The notes beneath the pieces were generated by a model that saw only the letters and a list, made by a program, of their open reading frames with translations, was not told the DNA's origin and searched no databases. Shown here one piece after another: positions 1 to 7,767 of a stretch of 64,000 nt of DNA (within the stretch, counting starts at the first letter, position 1; every line of letters begins with the position of its first letter). This stretch comes from Streptomyces sp. APSN-46.1 (GTDB taxonomy: Bacteria > Actinomycetota > Actinomycetes > Streptomycetales > Streptomycetaceae): positions 1,251,351-1,315,350 of the forward strand of contig NZ_JALGRF010000001.1 in NCBI RefSeq assembly GCF_022815725.1, read 5' to 3'. The position numbers were made by a program, and so were the translations under genes.

Positions 1-270
1 GGCAGGTCCTCCTTCGGCAGGTCCTCCTTCGGGACGTCCTCCTTCGGCAGGTCCTCCTTCGGCAGGTCCTCCTTCGGGACGTCCTCCTTCGGCAGGTCCT
101 CCTTCGGGACGTCCTCCTTCGGGACGTCCTCCTTCGGGACGTCCTCCTTCGGCAGGTCCTCCTTCGGGACGTCCTCCTTCGGGACGTCCTCCTTCGGCAG
201 GTCCTCCTTCGGGACGTCCTCCTTCGGCAGGTCCTCCTTCGGGACGTCCTCCTTCGGCAGGTCCTCCTTC
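1..270. repeat. 15-bp tandem repeat array, at least 18 units, inside the DUF6777-like gene
   Basis: Eighteen complete 15-bp units follow one another without interruption. They come in two flavours, ggcaggtcctccttc and gggacgtcctccttc, that differ at the fourth to sixth bases. On the minus strand they encode KEDLP and KEDVP. The near-identity of units at DNA level points to recent expansion. The array continues past the left edge, so its true length is unknown. Confidence 0.97.
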
Positions 271-1418
271 GGGACATCACGCGGCTGCTTCTCGACCGGC
301 GGGTCCGCCGGGTTCCATGTCCGGGGCGGCTCACCGGGAGTCCACGGCGGCGGGGGCGGCGGCACCGGCTTGTCGTACCTGCCCTTGTCGTGGTGGCCGT
401 GCTCGCGCTCGTACCAGTGCTTCTCGTGGTGGTCGTAGATGACGAACTTCTTCACGACCTTCACCGACGGCGCGATGACGACTACCTTCGCCGGCTGGTA
501 GCTCTTCCAAGGCTGGCCGTGCCGCTTGGGGTTCGCCTTCAGCGCCACCGGCCCTCCGAGCGGGTTCCCGCACGCGCAGCGCACGCGCGGTACGCCGCGG
601 TCGTCGACCATGACGGACGTCCCCGTCTGGAGTACGGCCTGGTAGGCGTCGCTCTTGCCCTCGCGGTATCCGTGGTTCGTCACCCGGGTGTCCAGCCTCA
701 CCTGGACCGGGGTGAGCGAGCGGAGGTATCCCGGTACAGCCGAAGGGGCGACGCCGACGGACGCCGCGAAGGCGCTGTTCTTCGAGGGCACGGCGGTCAG
801 TCCCTTGATCTGCTTCTCCACGTCGCAGCTGGGCGCGTTCTTGGTGCCCCCGTACACGCCCGGCGCCGCACCGCTGATGCTCCGGGCGACCGTCGTCGTC
901 CCGGTCGGGGGCTGATCGGTGCCGCGCCCGGTCTCGTACGGGGTTTCCGGCGTGCGCGAACCAGGGGTCGTCTTCGCCTGCGGCGGTGACGGTGGCGGCT
1001 GGGGCGGTGGCGTGCCCTCCGGCGGGGGAACCTCCGCCCCCACCGCCGTGGAATCGGTGAATGGGGCCGGGCCGACCGCGTTGACGGGCTCCAGGAACAC
1101 CTCGCCGCTCCCGGCGTCGTCGGTGCCGCTCGGCCGGGTGAGGACCAGGGCGAGAGCCACGGCGGCGACCAGCGCGACGAGCCCGGTGGCGAGTTTCGGC
1201 ACGGACCGCCACCAGGGGCCCTTGGCCGGCTCCTCCGGCGGCCCGGACGCGGACGGCCCCGAAGGGCCTGAAGGGCCTCCGGGAGGCGGTGGTGGCGTCG
1301 GCGGTGGCGCTCCCCGCCCGCCGGAGAGCGGGCCGGAGGGAGGACCGGTGGGGCGCTCGGACCGAGGCTGAGACGAGTCCGACGGCTGCCGGGGCGGTTC
1401 TTGGCCGGAGGGTTGCAT
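1..1418 (-). CDS. DUF6777-like membrane-anchored protein with KED[VL]P repeat tail (C-terminus cut by window edge)
   Basis: Starts at ATG 1418 with a purine-rich GGAAGAAG stretch upstream and stays open to the left edge, so the C-terminus is missing. In order it has a Pro/Gly/Ser-rich cytosolic head (about 1-70), one hydrophobic membrane segment near residues 79-97, a Pro-rich linker, and a globular extracellular part. That part has Cys residues (SCDVEK, RCACGN) and resembles, from memory, the Streptomyces DUF6777 family. After a His/Lys-rich stretch and a proline run it ends in at least 18 KEDVP/KEDLP pentapeptides. Its job is unknown. The kinase and SH3-protein genes nearby suggest an envelope or signalling role, but that is inference. 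Gene reality is supported by the single long frame and by the repeat making sense only in this frame. Confidence 0.8.
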   Translation of the reverse strand, partial: MQPSGQEPPRQPSDSSQPRSERPTGPPSGPLSGGRGAPPPTPPPPPGGPSGPSGPSASGPPEEPAKGPWWRSVPKLATGLVALVAAVALALVLTRPSGTDDAGSGEVFLEPVNAVGPAPFTDSTAVGAEVPPPEGTPPPQPPPSPPQAKTTPGSRTPETPYETGRGTDQPPTGTTTVARSISGAAPGVYGGTKNAPSCDVEKQIKGLTAVPSKNSAFAASVGVAPSAVPGYLRSLTPVQVRLDTRVTNHGYREGKSDAYQAVLQTGTSVMVDDRGVPRVRCACGNPLGGPVALKANPKRHGQPWKSYQPAKVVVIAPSVKVVKKFVIYDHHEKHWYEREHGHHDKGRYDKPVPPPPPPWTPGEPPRTWNPADPPVEKQPRDVPKEDLPKEDVPKEDLPKEDVPKEDLPKEDVPKEDVPKEDLPKEDVPKEDVPKEDVPKEDLPKEDVPKEDLPKEDLPKEDVPKEDLPKEDL

Positions 1419-1580
1419 GGTCACGGGCTCTTCTTCCCAGGCGGAGGAGTTCCGGTCCCCATGTGGACGTTCCGCCGCACGCCCCGTGGCCGGAAATCTC
1501 CGGATTCGTTGCACTCCTACGGACCATTGTGTGCGCCGTTCAGGTGGTGCCCGCAAGCGGAGGGTGCCTACGGTGGCGGG

Positions 1581-2852
1581 GTGAGCACGGCACGGTCCGG
1601 GAGCCGCCCGGACATACCCGCTGGCTCCGCGAAGGCCTGGCGGGACGCCCTCGTCACGGTCGTCGCGGCTTTCGCGGCGATGGCCGTGCTCGCAGCGGCG
1701 GGACTCGCGTACGCGGGCGCCGCCGATCTCCCGGGCGGCGCGTTCCCCCGGGTGGTGGCGGCCGTCGTGGTGATGGCGGCGGGCGGCTCGATGGAGGTGT
1801 CCGGCGAGGCCGGCTTCCGGGCCGGGGCCGACGCGAGCCTGTCCGTACTCCCGCTCTCGGTGAGTCTGGGCGGCGCGCTCACGGCCGGTTGCGGCTTCCT
1901 TCGGCCGTTGCACCATCGGGCGGTGGCCCGACCGCGCGAACTGCTGGCCCGCGCCGGACCGTTGGTCCTGCTGTGGCTGCTCGCGCTCACCGGCGCCGCG
2001 CTCCTCGCCCGCCAGACGTTCGGGGTCGACACCGGCGACTCCCCCCTCGGAACGATCGGCGAAATCCTGGACTCCGCCCCGACGGTGGGCTTCGAGGCCG
2101 CCCTGCCCGCCACGCTGCTCTTCGGACTGCTGTGGATCCTGGGCCTGTTGGCGGTCTCCCTGCTGGTCTCCCGCCGCGCGCCGCTGCCCGCGAGGCTGGT
2201 CCGCTTCCACGCGGCGGTGCGCCCGGCCGCCCACGCCACTCTCGTACTGCTGCTGGCGTACGTGGCCGTCGGCGCCGCGGTCGGTCTGGGGGTGGCCGCC
2301 ACCCAGGGCCACACGGCGCGGACCCTGGCGGTGGTGCTGCTGGGCCTGCCGAATCTGGCGTGGATCGCGCTCACGCTGGGCTTCGGCGGGGCGTGGGAGG
2401 GCAGGGTCGAGGGGCCGTTCGGGCTGCCGATGCCGCAGTTGCTGGACGAGGTGCTGCGCCGCCCCGAGGTGTCCACGGTCGATGTGGCCTCCCTCGCGGA
2501 GCGGGACGCCCGGGCGTGGTGGCTGGTGGTGGTCGCGGCCGTCCTGCTGCTGGCCACGGGGTTCGGGGCGGCCGTACGGTCCCCGGCCGACGTGCGCCCG
2601 TGGCAGCACGCCGTCCACATGGGAGTGGCCCTGGCCGCCGCTACCCTGACGGTATGCCTGCTGTGCCGGGTCCAGGCCCAGTTCGGGCTGACGCTGCTGG
2701 GCATCGGCGAGGTGGACGCCCTGGGCGGCGAGGTGCGGCTGAACCCGGTGATCTGGCGGACGGTGGGCCTGGCCCTGCTCTGGGGCGCGCTCGCGGGCTT
2801 CCTCGGCACCTTCCTGGCCCGCCCCGTCCACCGCCGGGGCCGCGTGGGCTAG
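1581..2852 (+). CDS. Polytopic membrane protein of the streptophobe type
   Basis: A 423-residue protein starting at GTG 1581; upstream in-frame ATGs would add a non-hydrophobic, low-quality extension. It is mostly long hydrophobic stretches rich in Ala, Leu and Val, probably about ten membrane segments, joined by short Arg-rich loops. There is a larger polar loop near residues 270-300. The pattern fits the family named streptophobe in Streptomyces annotations, of unknown function. It is divergent from the DUF6777-like gene and convergent with the kinase, and a similar grouping with kinases is my recollection rather than something shown here. No catalytic motif was recognised. Confidence 0.7.
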   Translation: MSTARSGSRPDIPAGSAKAWRDALVTVVAAFAAMAVLAAAGLAYAGAADLPGGAFPRVVAAVVVMAAGGSMEVSGEAGFRAGADASLSVLPLSVSLGGALTAGCGFLRPLHHRAVARPRELLARAGPLVLLWLLALTGAALLARQTFGVDTGDSPLGTIGEILDSAPTVGFEAALPATLLFGLLWILGLLAVSLLVSRRAPLPARLVRFHAAVRPAAHATLVLLLAYVAVGAAVGLGVAATQGHTARTLAVVLLGLPNLAWIALTLGFGGAWEGRVEGPFGLPMPQLLDEVLRRPEVSTVDVASLAERDARAWWLVVVAAVLLLATGFGAAVRSPADVRPWQHAVHMGVALAAATLTVCLLCRVQAQFGLTLLGIGEVDALGGEVRLNPVIWRTVGLALLWGALAGFLGTFLARPVHRRGRVG

Positions 2853-2873
2853 GGGGTGTCCGACAGCATCTCC

Positions 2874-2900
2874 TACGACTACGACTACGACTACGACTAC
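2874..2900. repeat. TACGAC hexanucleotide tandem repeat between convergent genes
   Basis: Four full TACGAC units plus a half unit lie between the stop of the streptophobe-like gene and the end of the kinase gene. The kinase TAG stop (2897-2899) lies within the repeat, so a change in copy number would not alter the kinase protein. Confidence 0.9.
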
Positions 2901-3955
2901 GGCCGCCGTCGGGCGCGGAACACCGCCGCCGCCCACGGTGGTGGCGGAGGTGGCGGCCCCGGAGCCGGCGCGGGGCCGGCTTCCGCCGGCGCGATGGCCG
3001 TCACCTCCTCCGCCCCTGCCTGCCGCAGCGCCCCGGTGAACTCAAGGCAGCTGCCCCACCGGTCCTCCGGCGACTTGGCCAGCGACTTCGCCAGTACCTC
3101 GTCCAGCGCCGCCGGCACCTCCGGCCGCCGCGAGCTCAGCGGGGGCGGCGGATCGTACTGGTGCGCCCAGAGCAGGGCCATGTCGTCGTCGCGCTGGAAG
3201 GGCGGCCCGCCGGTCAGCATCTCGTAGACGACGCACCCCAGGCTGTAGACGTCACACCGCCCGTCCACCGGCTTCCCGGCGATCTGCTCCGGCGCGACGT
3301 AGTCCAGCGTCCCGACGAACTGTCCGACGCTCGTGAACCCCGTCAGCGACTGGGACTTCTTCGTCAGCCCGAAGTCCGTCAGGTACACGTGCTCGGGGTG
3401 CTCTCTGTCCGTCCCCTCCGCGACCAGGATGTTCCCCGGCTTCACATCCCGGTGCACGAGGTTGTGGTCGTGCGCCGCGTCCAGCGCCGAAGCCACCTGC
3501 GCGGCGATCCGCGCCACCGTCTCCACCGGCAGCGGACCGGTCCGGTCCAGCAGCGCCCGCAGGTCCTGCCCCGCCACGTACCGCATCGCGATGTAGAGCA
3601 GGCCCTCCGCCTCGCCCGCCTCGAACACCGGGACGATGTGCGGGTGTTCGATGGCCGCCGCCGCCTTCGACTCGAACACGAACCGCTGCCTGAAGGTGTC
3701 GTTCCGGGCCAGCTCCGGGGCCAGCAGTTTCAGCGCCACCACCCGGTCCAGCCGCAGATCCCGCGCCTGGTAGACGACGGCCATCCCGCCGCGCCCGATC
3801 TCGCTCTCCACCTCGTACCCGGCGATCCGTCTCCCCCGCAGTTCGGAGGGGCGCCCGACCAGCGACGCGTTGGTCCGGGACGGCTCGGTGACCTCGTCGG
3901 GCCCGGCCCGCTCGATCGGGGACTCGGACTCGGACTCGGAGGATTCGGAGGACAT
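2897..3955 (-). CDS. Cytosolic Hanks-type Ser/Thr protein kinase
   Basis: A 352-residue eukaryotic-type kinase that phosphorylates Ser/Thr. The Gly loop GRGGMAVV is near 54-61, the ATP lysine is in VALKLL (K76), the catalytic loop HRDVKPGN follows D170, DFG is at 194-196 and APEQ at 221. The N-terminus is a Ser/Glu run and the C-terminus a Pro run with a basic end. There is no membrane segment, so unlike PknB it should be soluble. Its ATG overlaps the TGA of the upstream SH3-protein gene by one base (TGATG), which implies translational coupling. All kinase motifs are intact, so it should be active. Substrate unknown. Confidence 0.93.
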   Translation of the reverse strand: MSSESSESESESPIERAGPDEVTEPSRTNASLVGRPSELRGRRIAGYEVESEIGRGGMAVVYQARDLRLDRVVALKLLAPELARNDTFRQRFVFESKAAAAIEHPHIVPVFEAGEAEGLLYIAMRYVAGQDLRALLDRTGPLPVETVARIAAQVASALDAAHDHNLVHRDVKPGNILVAEGTDREHPEHVYLTDFGLTKKSQSLTGFTSVGQFVGTLDYVAPEQIAGKPVDGRCDVYSLGCVVYEMLTGGPPFQRDDDMALLWAHQYDPPPPLSSRRPEVPAALDEVLAKSLAKSPEDRWGSCLEFTGALRQAGAEEVTAIAPAEAGPAPAPGPPPPPPPWAAAVFRARRRP

Positions 3956-4509
3956 CAGCGATCCCCGCCCTCGTCCGAGGGCCCGGCCGGCGCCGCCGAC
4001 GGGGCGGAGGCGCCCGGTCCCGCCGCGACCGCGTAGGTCGTCAGGCGGGTCCCTTCGCCGTACATCCAGCGCCCGGAGGCGTCGTCGTACAGCCAGACCG
4101 CCTCCCCGTCGAGCACCATCCCGGCCTTCAGCCCCCTCGTCCCGCGCCGGAAGCCCTCCGCGTCCAGCCGCCCGGAACCGAATTCGTCGGAGGCGCGCCG
4201 GTAGCGGTCCAGGGCTTCGGCGGTCCGGGAGAGCAGCGGTCGCGGATCCTCGGCGCGGGTGAGCGGCCGCCCGCCCGTCGGCGGCGGCTGCGGTACGGGG
4301 ACCAGCAGGCGCCCGTCCACCCAGGCGGACCAGCCGTTGGCGCACAGGATCTCCGCCCACTCCCCGCGCCGGGACAGCAGTTGCACGGGCAGGAAGGCGT
4401 CGAGGGGCGTGGTCGGTCGGGAGGTGTCGGGCGCCTCCCACGCGTGCAGCCCCTCCTGGGGGACGACGTGCGTGGGCCGGAAGTCCGCCGGCTCGTCGGG
4501 GTTCGTCAT
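3955..4509 (-). CDS. Small SH3-like domain protein coupled to the kinase
   Basis: A 184-residue protein starting at ATG 4509 with a GGAAG motif upstream. Residues about 41-70 (LPVQLLSRRGEWAEI followed by CANGWSAWVDGRLL) have the look of a bacterial SH3 (SH3b) fold: a hydrophobic beta pattern with a GWxAWV core. A second Trp/Tyr-rich segment near 140-150 may be a repeat of it. The C-terminus is Ala/Pro-rich. There is no signal peptide or membrane segment. The stop overlaps the kinase start, so the two products are made together. A role as kinase partner or adaptor is inference from the coupling. Confidence 0.8.
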   Translation of the reverse strand: MTNPDEPADFRPTHVVPQEGLHAWEAPDTSRPTTPLDAFLPVQLLSRRGEWAEILCANGWSAWVDGRLLVPVPQPPPTGGRPLTRAEDPRPLLSRTAEALDRYRRASDEFGSGRLDAEGFRRGTRGLKAGMVLDGEAVWLYDDASGRWMYGEGTRLTTYAVAAGPGASAPSAAPAGPSDEGGDR

Positions 4510-4703
4510 GGGGCCTGCTTCCGCTTCCGCATGACCTGGGGTTCGTGATCAGATTTTCCCACGATCCGACCGGCCCAGCATAACCGCAGGTCAGAGGCCC
4601 CTTATGCGTAATGACAACGGTCCCCGTTGCAGCCTTTGCCCATCTCGGCCGGGTGCGCTTCACTTCACGCGTCGGAACCGAATCCGAATCAACGGGGGAT
4701 GCC

Positions 4704-5747
4704 ATGACCGGGCACGACCACAATCACGACGACAGCCGCACCCACGCGCACGGCCACGGCCCCGGCCACGGCCACGAGGGGCACGGCGGGCACAGCCACG
4801 GCGTCGATCCGGACGCCGACCGCCGCTGGCTGGCGATCGCGCTCGGCCTGATCAGCGCGTTCATGGCCGTCGAGGTGGCCATCGGCGTCGTGGCCCATTC
4901 CCTGGCCCTGATCTCCGACGCGGCGCACATGCTGACCGACGCCGTCTCCATCGTCCTCGCGCTGATAGCGATGCGGCTCGCGGCCCGCCCGGCGCGCGGC
5001 GGATACACGTACGGCCTCAAGCGGGCGGAGATACTCTCCGCCCAGGCCAACGGCTTGACCCTGTTGCTGCTCGCGCTCTGGCTGGCCTACGAGGCGGTGC
5101 GCCGGCTGCTCGACCCGCCGCCGGTGGCGGGCGGGCTGGTGCTGGTGACGGCGCTCGCGGGCATCGTCGTCAACGTGGCCACGGCCTGGTGCATCTCGCG
5201 GGCGAACCGCTCCTCGCTGGCCGTCGAGGGCGCGTACCAGCACATCCTGAACGACCTGTTCGCCTTCATCGGGACGGCGGTGGCCGGTCTGATCGTGCTC
5301 ACCACCGGATTCGTCCAGGCCGACGCGATCGCCACGCTCGTGGTCGTGGTGCTGATGGTCAAGGCGGGCTACGGTCTGGTCCGCGAGTCCGGCCGGATCC
5401 TGCTGGAGGCGGCTCCCGCCCATCTGGACCCGGACACGGTCGGCGACCGGCTGGTCGGGCATCCGCCGGTCACCGAGGTGCACGACCTGCACATCTGGAC
5501 CATCACCTCGGGCCAGGCGGCCCTGTCGGCGCACGTGCTGGTGGAACCGGCCGGCGACTGCCACGCCGTCCGGCGCGACCTGGAGCGGATGCTCGCCAAG
5601 GAGTACGGGATCACCCACACCACCCTCCAGGTGGACCACCTCCAAGAGGCCCTGCTCTCGGTGGGCCCGGCGGGCGGGCACCCGGCGGACCCGCACTGCG
5701 CGGACGCCCACGGCCCGGTGCACCGCGACGGCCCGCACGACCACTAA
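4704..5747 (+). CDS. Cation diffusion facilitator, zinc/cobalt/cadmium efflux type
   Basis: A 347-residue CDF transporter exporting divalent metal (probably Zn) for protons. The start is ATG 4704 after GGGGG; a longer in-frame start at 4611 adds no recognisable sequence. The first 33 residues are a His-rich metal-binding tail. Six membrane segments follow, with the metal-site pairs in HSLALISDAAHMLTD and in HILNDLFAF. A cytosolic C-terminal domain with the usual HDLHIW stretch comes next, and the extreme C-terminus is again His-rich. The two His-rich ends bracket the protein. It is preceded by a divergent promoter region of about 190 bp. No metal regulator gene is adjacent. Confidence 0.93.
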   Translation: MTGHDHNHDDSRTHAHGHGPGHGHEGHGGHSHGVDPDADRRWLAIALGLISAFMAVEVAIGVVAHSLALISDAAHMLTDAVSIVLALIAMRLAARPARGGYTYGLKRAEILSAQANGLTLLLLALWLAYEAVRRLLDPPPVAGGLVLVTALAGIVVNVATAWCISRANRSSLAVEGAYQHILNDLFAFIGTAVAGLIVLTTGFVQADAIATLVVVVLMVKAGYGLVRESGRILLEAAPAHLDPDTVGDRLVGHPPVTEVHDLHIWTITSGQAALSAHVLVEPAGDCHAVRRDLERMLAKEYGITHTTLQVDHLQEALLSVGPAGGHPADPHCADAHGPVHRDGPHDH

Positions 5748-5856
5748 GCGGCCTCTGAGCGGCCTCCAGGAACAGGGGCGCGGGTCACTTCTCCGCCTTC
5801 GGGGCCGTGCCGGACGCCGGGGTGCGTCGGGGCGCTCGCGCGGGCATGGATGGACC

Positions 5857-6342
5857 ATGACGACGAAGCGGAGTGCCGGGCTGCTCCTGTTCCGCCAGTC
5901 CGGCGACGAGAACGCCGCCGACGACGGCGTGGAGGTGCTGCTCGGCCACATGGGCGGCCCGCTCTGGGAGCGGCGCGACGAGGGCGCGTGGGCGATCCCC
6001 AAGGGCGAGTACGAGCCGGAGGAGTCCCCGCGCGACGCGGCCCGCCGGGAGTTCACCGAGGAGATCGGGCTGCCTCCGCCGGAAGGCCCGTACCTCCCAC
6101 TGGGCGAGGTACGGCTCTCCAGCGGGAAGCTGGTGACGATCTGGGCCGTACGGGCGGACCTGGATCCGGCGCTCATGGTGCCCGGGACCTTCACCATGGA
6201 GTGGCCGCCGCGTTCGGGGCGGGAAGAGGAGTTCCCCGAATTGGACCGGGTGGCCTGGTTCACTCCACCGGTGGCCAGAACCAAGCTGGTGGCCAGTCAA
6301 ATCCATTTTCTGGAACGCCTGTTGGATCTGCTGGCCGGTTGA
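5857..6342 (+). CDS. Nudix hydrolase
   Basis: A 161-residue Nudix protein that cleaves a nucleoside-diphosphate-linked substrate. The full Nudix box is at residues 50-72 (GEYEPEESPRD then AARREFTEEIGL), matching G-x5-E-x7-RE-U-x-EE-x-G-U. The preceding AWAIPKG is typical of the family clade with WxxPKG, which contains diadenosine-polyphosphate-type enzymes. Substrate cannot be told from sequence. It starts at ATG 5857 shortly before the UPF0261 gene, 47 bp upstream of it. Confidence 0.9.
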   Translation: MTTKRSAGLLLFRQSGDENAADDGVEVLLGHMGGPLWERRDEGAWAIPKGEYEPEESPRDAARREFTEEIGLPPPEGPYLPLGEVRLSSGKLVTIWAVRADLDPALMVPGTFTMEWPPRSGREEEFPELDRVAWFTPPVARTKLVASQIHFLERLLDLLAG

Positions 6343-6353
6343 CGCGCCGCGAC

Positions 6354-6382
6354 TTGCCAGCAGGCCCCATCCGCGTTGACAT
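6354..6382 (+). promoter_or_regulatory. Candidate promoter giving a leaderless UPF0261 transcript
   Basis: TTGCCA (6354-6359) and TGACAT (6377-6382) are separated by 17 bp, and the ATG of the next gene begins 8 bp after the second box. No ribosome-binding site lies before that ATG. Transcription would then start at or next to the start codon. The -10 match is only moderate, so this is a weak-to-fair prediction. Confidence 0.35.
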
Positions 6383-6389
6383 TACACAT

Positions 6390-7643
6390 ATGACGAACGT
6401 CGTGCTGGTGGGAACCCTGGACACCAAGGGTGTGGAGTACGGCTGGTTGCGCGAGCGGCTGCTGCGTGCCGGCGTCGAGGTGGTACTGGTCGACACAGGA
6501 ATCATGGGCGAGCCCCGGGTGCCCGCGGAGGTGCCGCGCGAAGCGGTGGCCCGGGCGGCGGGGACGGAACTGTCGGAACTACGGGCGGCCGCCGACCGGG
6601 GCGCGGCCGTCACCACGATGGCCCAGGGAGCCGAGGCCACCCTGTTACGGCTGCACGCCGAGGGCCGGCTGCACGGGGTGCTCGCGATCGGCGGCAGCGG
6701 CGGCACCTCCATCGCCAGCCGGGCGATGCGCGCGCTGCCGCTGGGCGTGCCGAAGCTGATGGTCTCGTCCATGGCGTCCGGGAACGTGGCCCCGTACGTC
6801 GGATCCTCGGACATCACGATGATGTACAGCGTCGTGGACATCGCGGGCATCAACAGCGTCTCGGCGCCGATCCTCGCGAACGCGGTGGAGGCGATCGCCG
6901 GAATGGCGAAGGCCTTCGCCCGCTCGTCCCTGGAGCGCCGGCCGGTCCCCCTGGGCTCGGGCGGCCGCCCGCTGATCGCGGCGAGCATGGCGGGGGTGAC
7001 CACGATCGGCGTGGACGCCGCCCGGGAGCGACTGACCGAACTCGGCTACGAGGTGCTGGTCTTCCACGTCAGCGGCACCGGAGGCCGCACCCTGGAGACC
7101 CTGGCCGGTCAGGGGGTCTTCGCGGGGGTGCTGGACCTCACCCTCAGCGAAATCGCCGACGACCTGTGCGGGGGCGTCCTCAGCGCCGGCCCCGACCGGC
7201 TCAGGGCGGCCGGACGGGCCGGGATTCCGCAGGTGGTGAGCCTGGGGGCGCTGGACATGGTGAAGTTCGGCCCCCTGGACACGCTGCCCGAAATGCCCCG
7301 CCACCGGCGGGTCCACGTCCACAACCCCTCGGTCACGGTCATCCGTACGACCGAGTCCGAATGCGCGGAACTCGGCCGCCGGGTCGCGGCCAAACTCCGC
7401 GTGGCGACCGGGCCCACGGCCGTCTGCCTCCCGCTGCGCGGGCTGTCCACGCTCGGCGCGCCGGGCGGCCCGTACCACGACCCGGGCGCGGACCGGGCCC
7501 TGTTCTCGGCACTGCGCGAGGGGCTGCGGGGCAGCGCCGCCCGGCTCTACGACTACGACACCCACATCAACGACCCGGCCTTCGGGCGGGCGGCGGCCGA
7601 CCGGCTGCACGCCATGATCGGGGCGCTGAGCGCCGCGGCCTGA
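6390..7643 (+). CDS. Tm-1-like ATP-binding (UPF0261) protein with a TTA codon
   Basis: A 417-residue protein of the UPF0261/Tm-1 family. It has an N-terminal nucleotide-binding half (VVLVGTLDTKG at the start, GIGGSGGT-like loop AIGGSGGTSIAS near 100) and a C-terminal half (VFHVSGTGGRTLE). In plants Tm-1 binds ATP and blocks tobamovirus replication; bacterial members are uncharacterised and often sit beside a PEP-hydrolase-like TIM barrel, which is absent here. Codon 86 (6645-6647) is TTA, the rare leucine codon read by the bldA tRNA in Streptomyces, so translation may be tied to development. No Shine-Dalgarno is visible before the ATG. Confidence 0.88.
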   Translation: MTNVVLVGTLDTKGVEYGWLRERLLRAGVEVVLVDTGIMGEPRVPAEVPREAVARAAGTELSELRAAADRGAAVTTMAQGAEATLLRLHAEGRLHGVLAIGGSGGTSIASRAMRALPLGVPKLMVSSMASGNVAPYVGSSDITMMYSVVDIAGINSVSAPILANAVEAIAGMAKAFARSSLERRPVPLGSGGRPLIAASMAGVTTIGVDAARERLTELGYEVLVFHVSGTGGRTLETLAGQGVFAGVLDLTLSEIADDLCGGVLSAGPDRLRAAGRAGIPQVVSLGALDMVKFGPLDTLPEMPRHRRVHVHNPSVTVIRTTESECAELGRRVAAKLRVATGPTAVCLPLRGLSTLGAPGGPYHDPGADRALFSALREGLRGSAARLYDYDTHINDPAFGRAAADRLHAMIGALSAAA

Positions 7644-7767
7644 CCGCACTCCGAGACGCGCGGCGGGGTTGGGAACCGGCCGTGGCGGAAACCGTGTCCC
7701 AGGGGGTGGCCGGTCAGCTCGTGACCGGTTCCTTGGGCGCGGCGACGCCACGGCAGGGGGCGCAGCG

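Noticed and set aside
1..270. CRISPR array
   Set aside because: The repeats are uninterrupted 15-bp units without spacers and are in frame with a protein.
331..1527. Long minus-strand frame of 398 codons over the first gene
   Set aside because: It is a shifted frame of the same DNA. Only the other minus-strand frame gives a signal-anchor, conserved domain and the clean KED[VL]P repeat.
1289..4036. Plus-strand open frame of more than 900 codons
   Set aside because: It covers two oppositely oriented real genes and is Arg/Pro/Gly-rich with no fold, a typical high-GC shadow.
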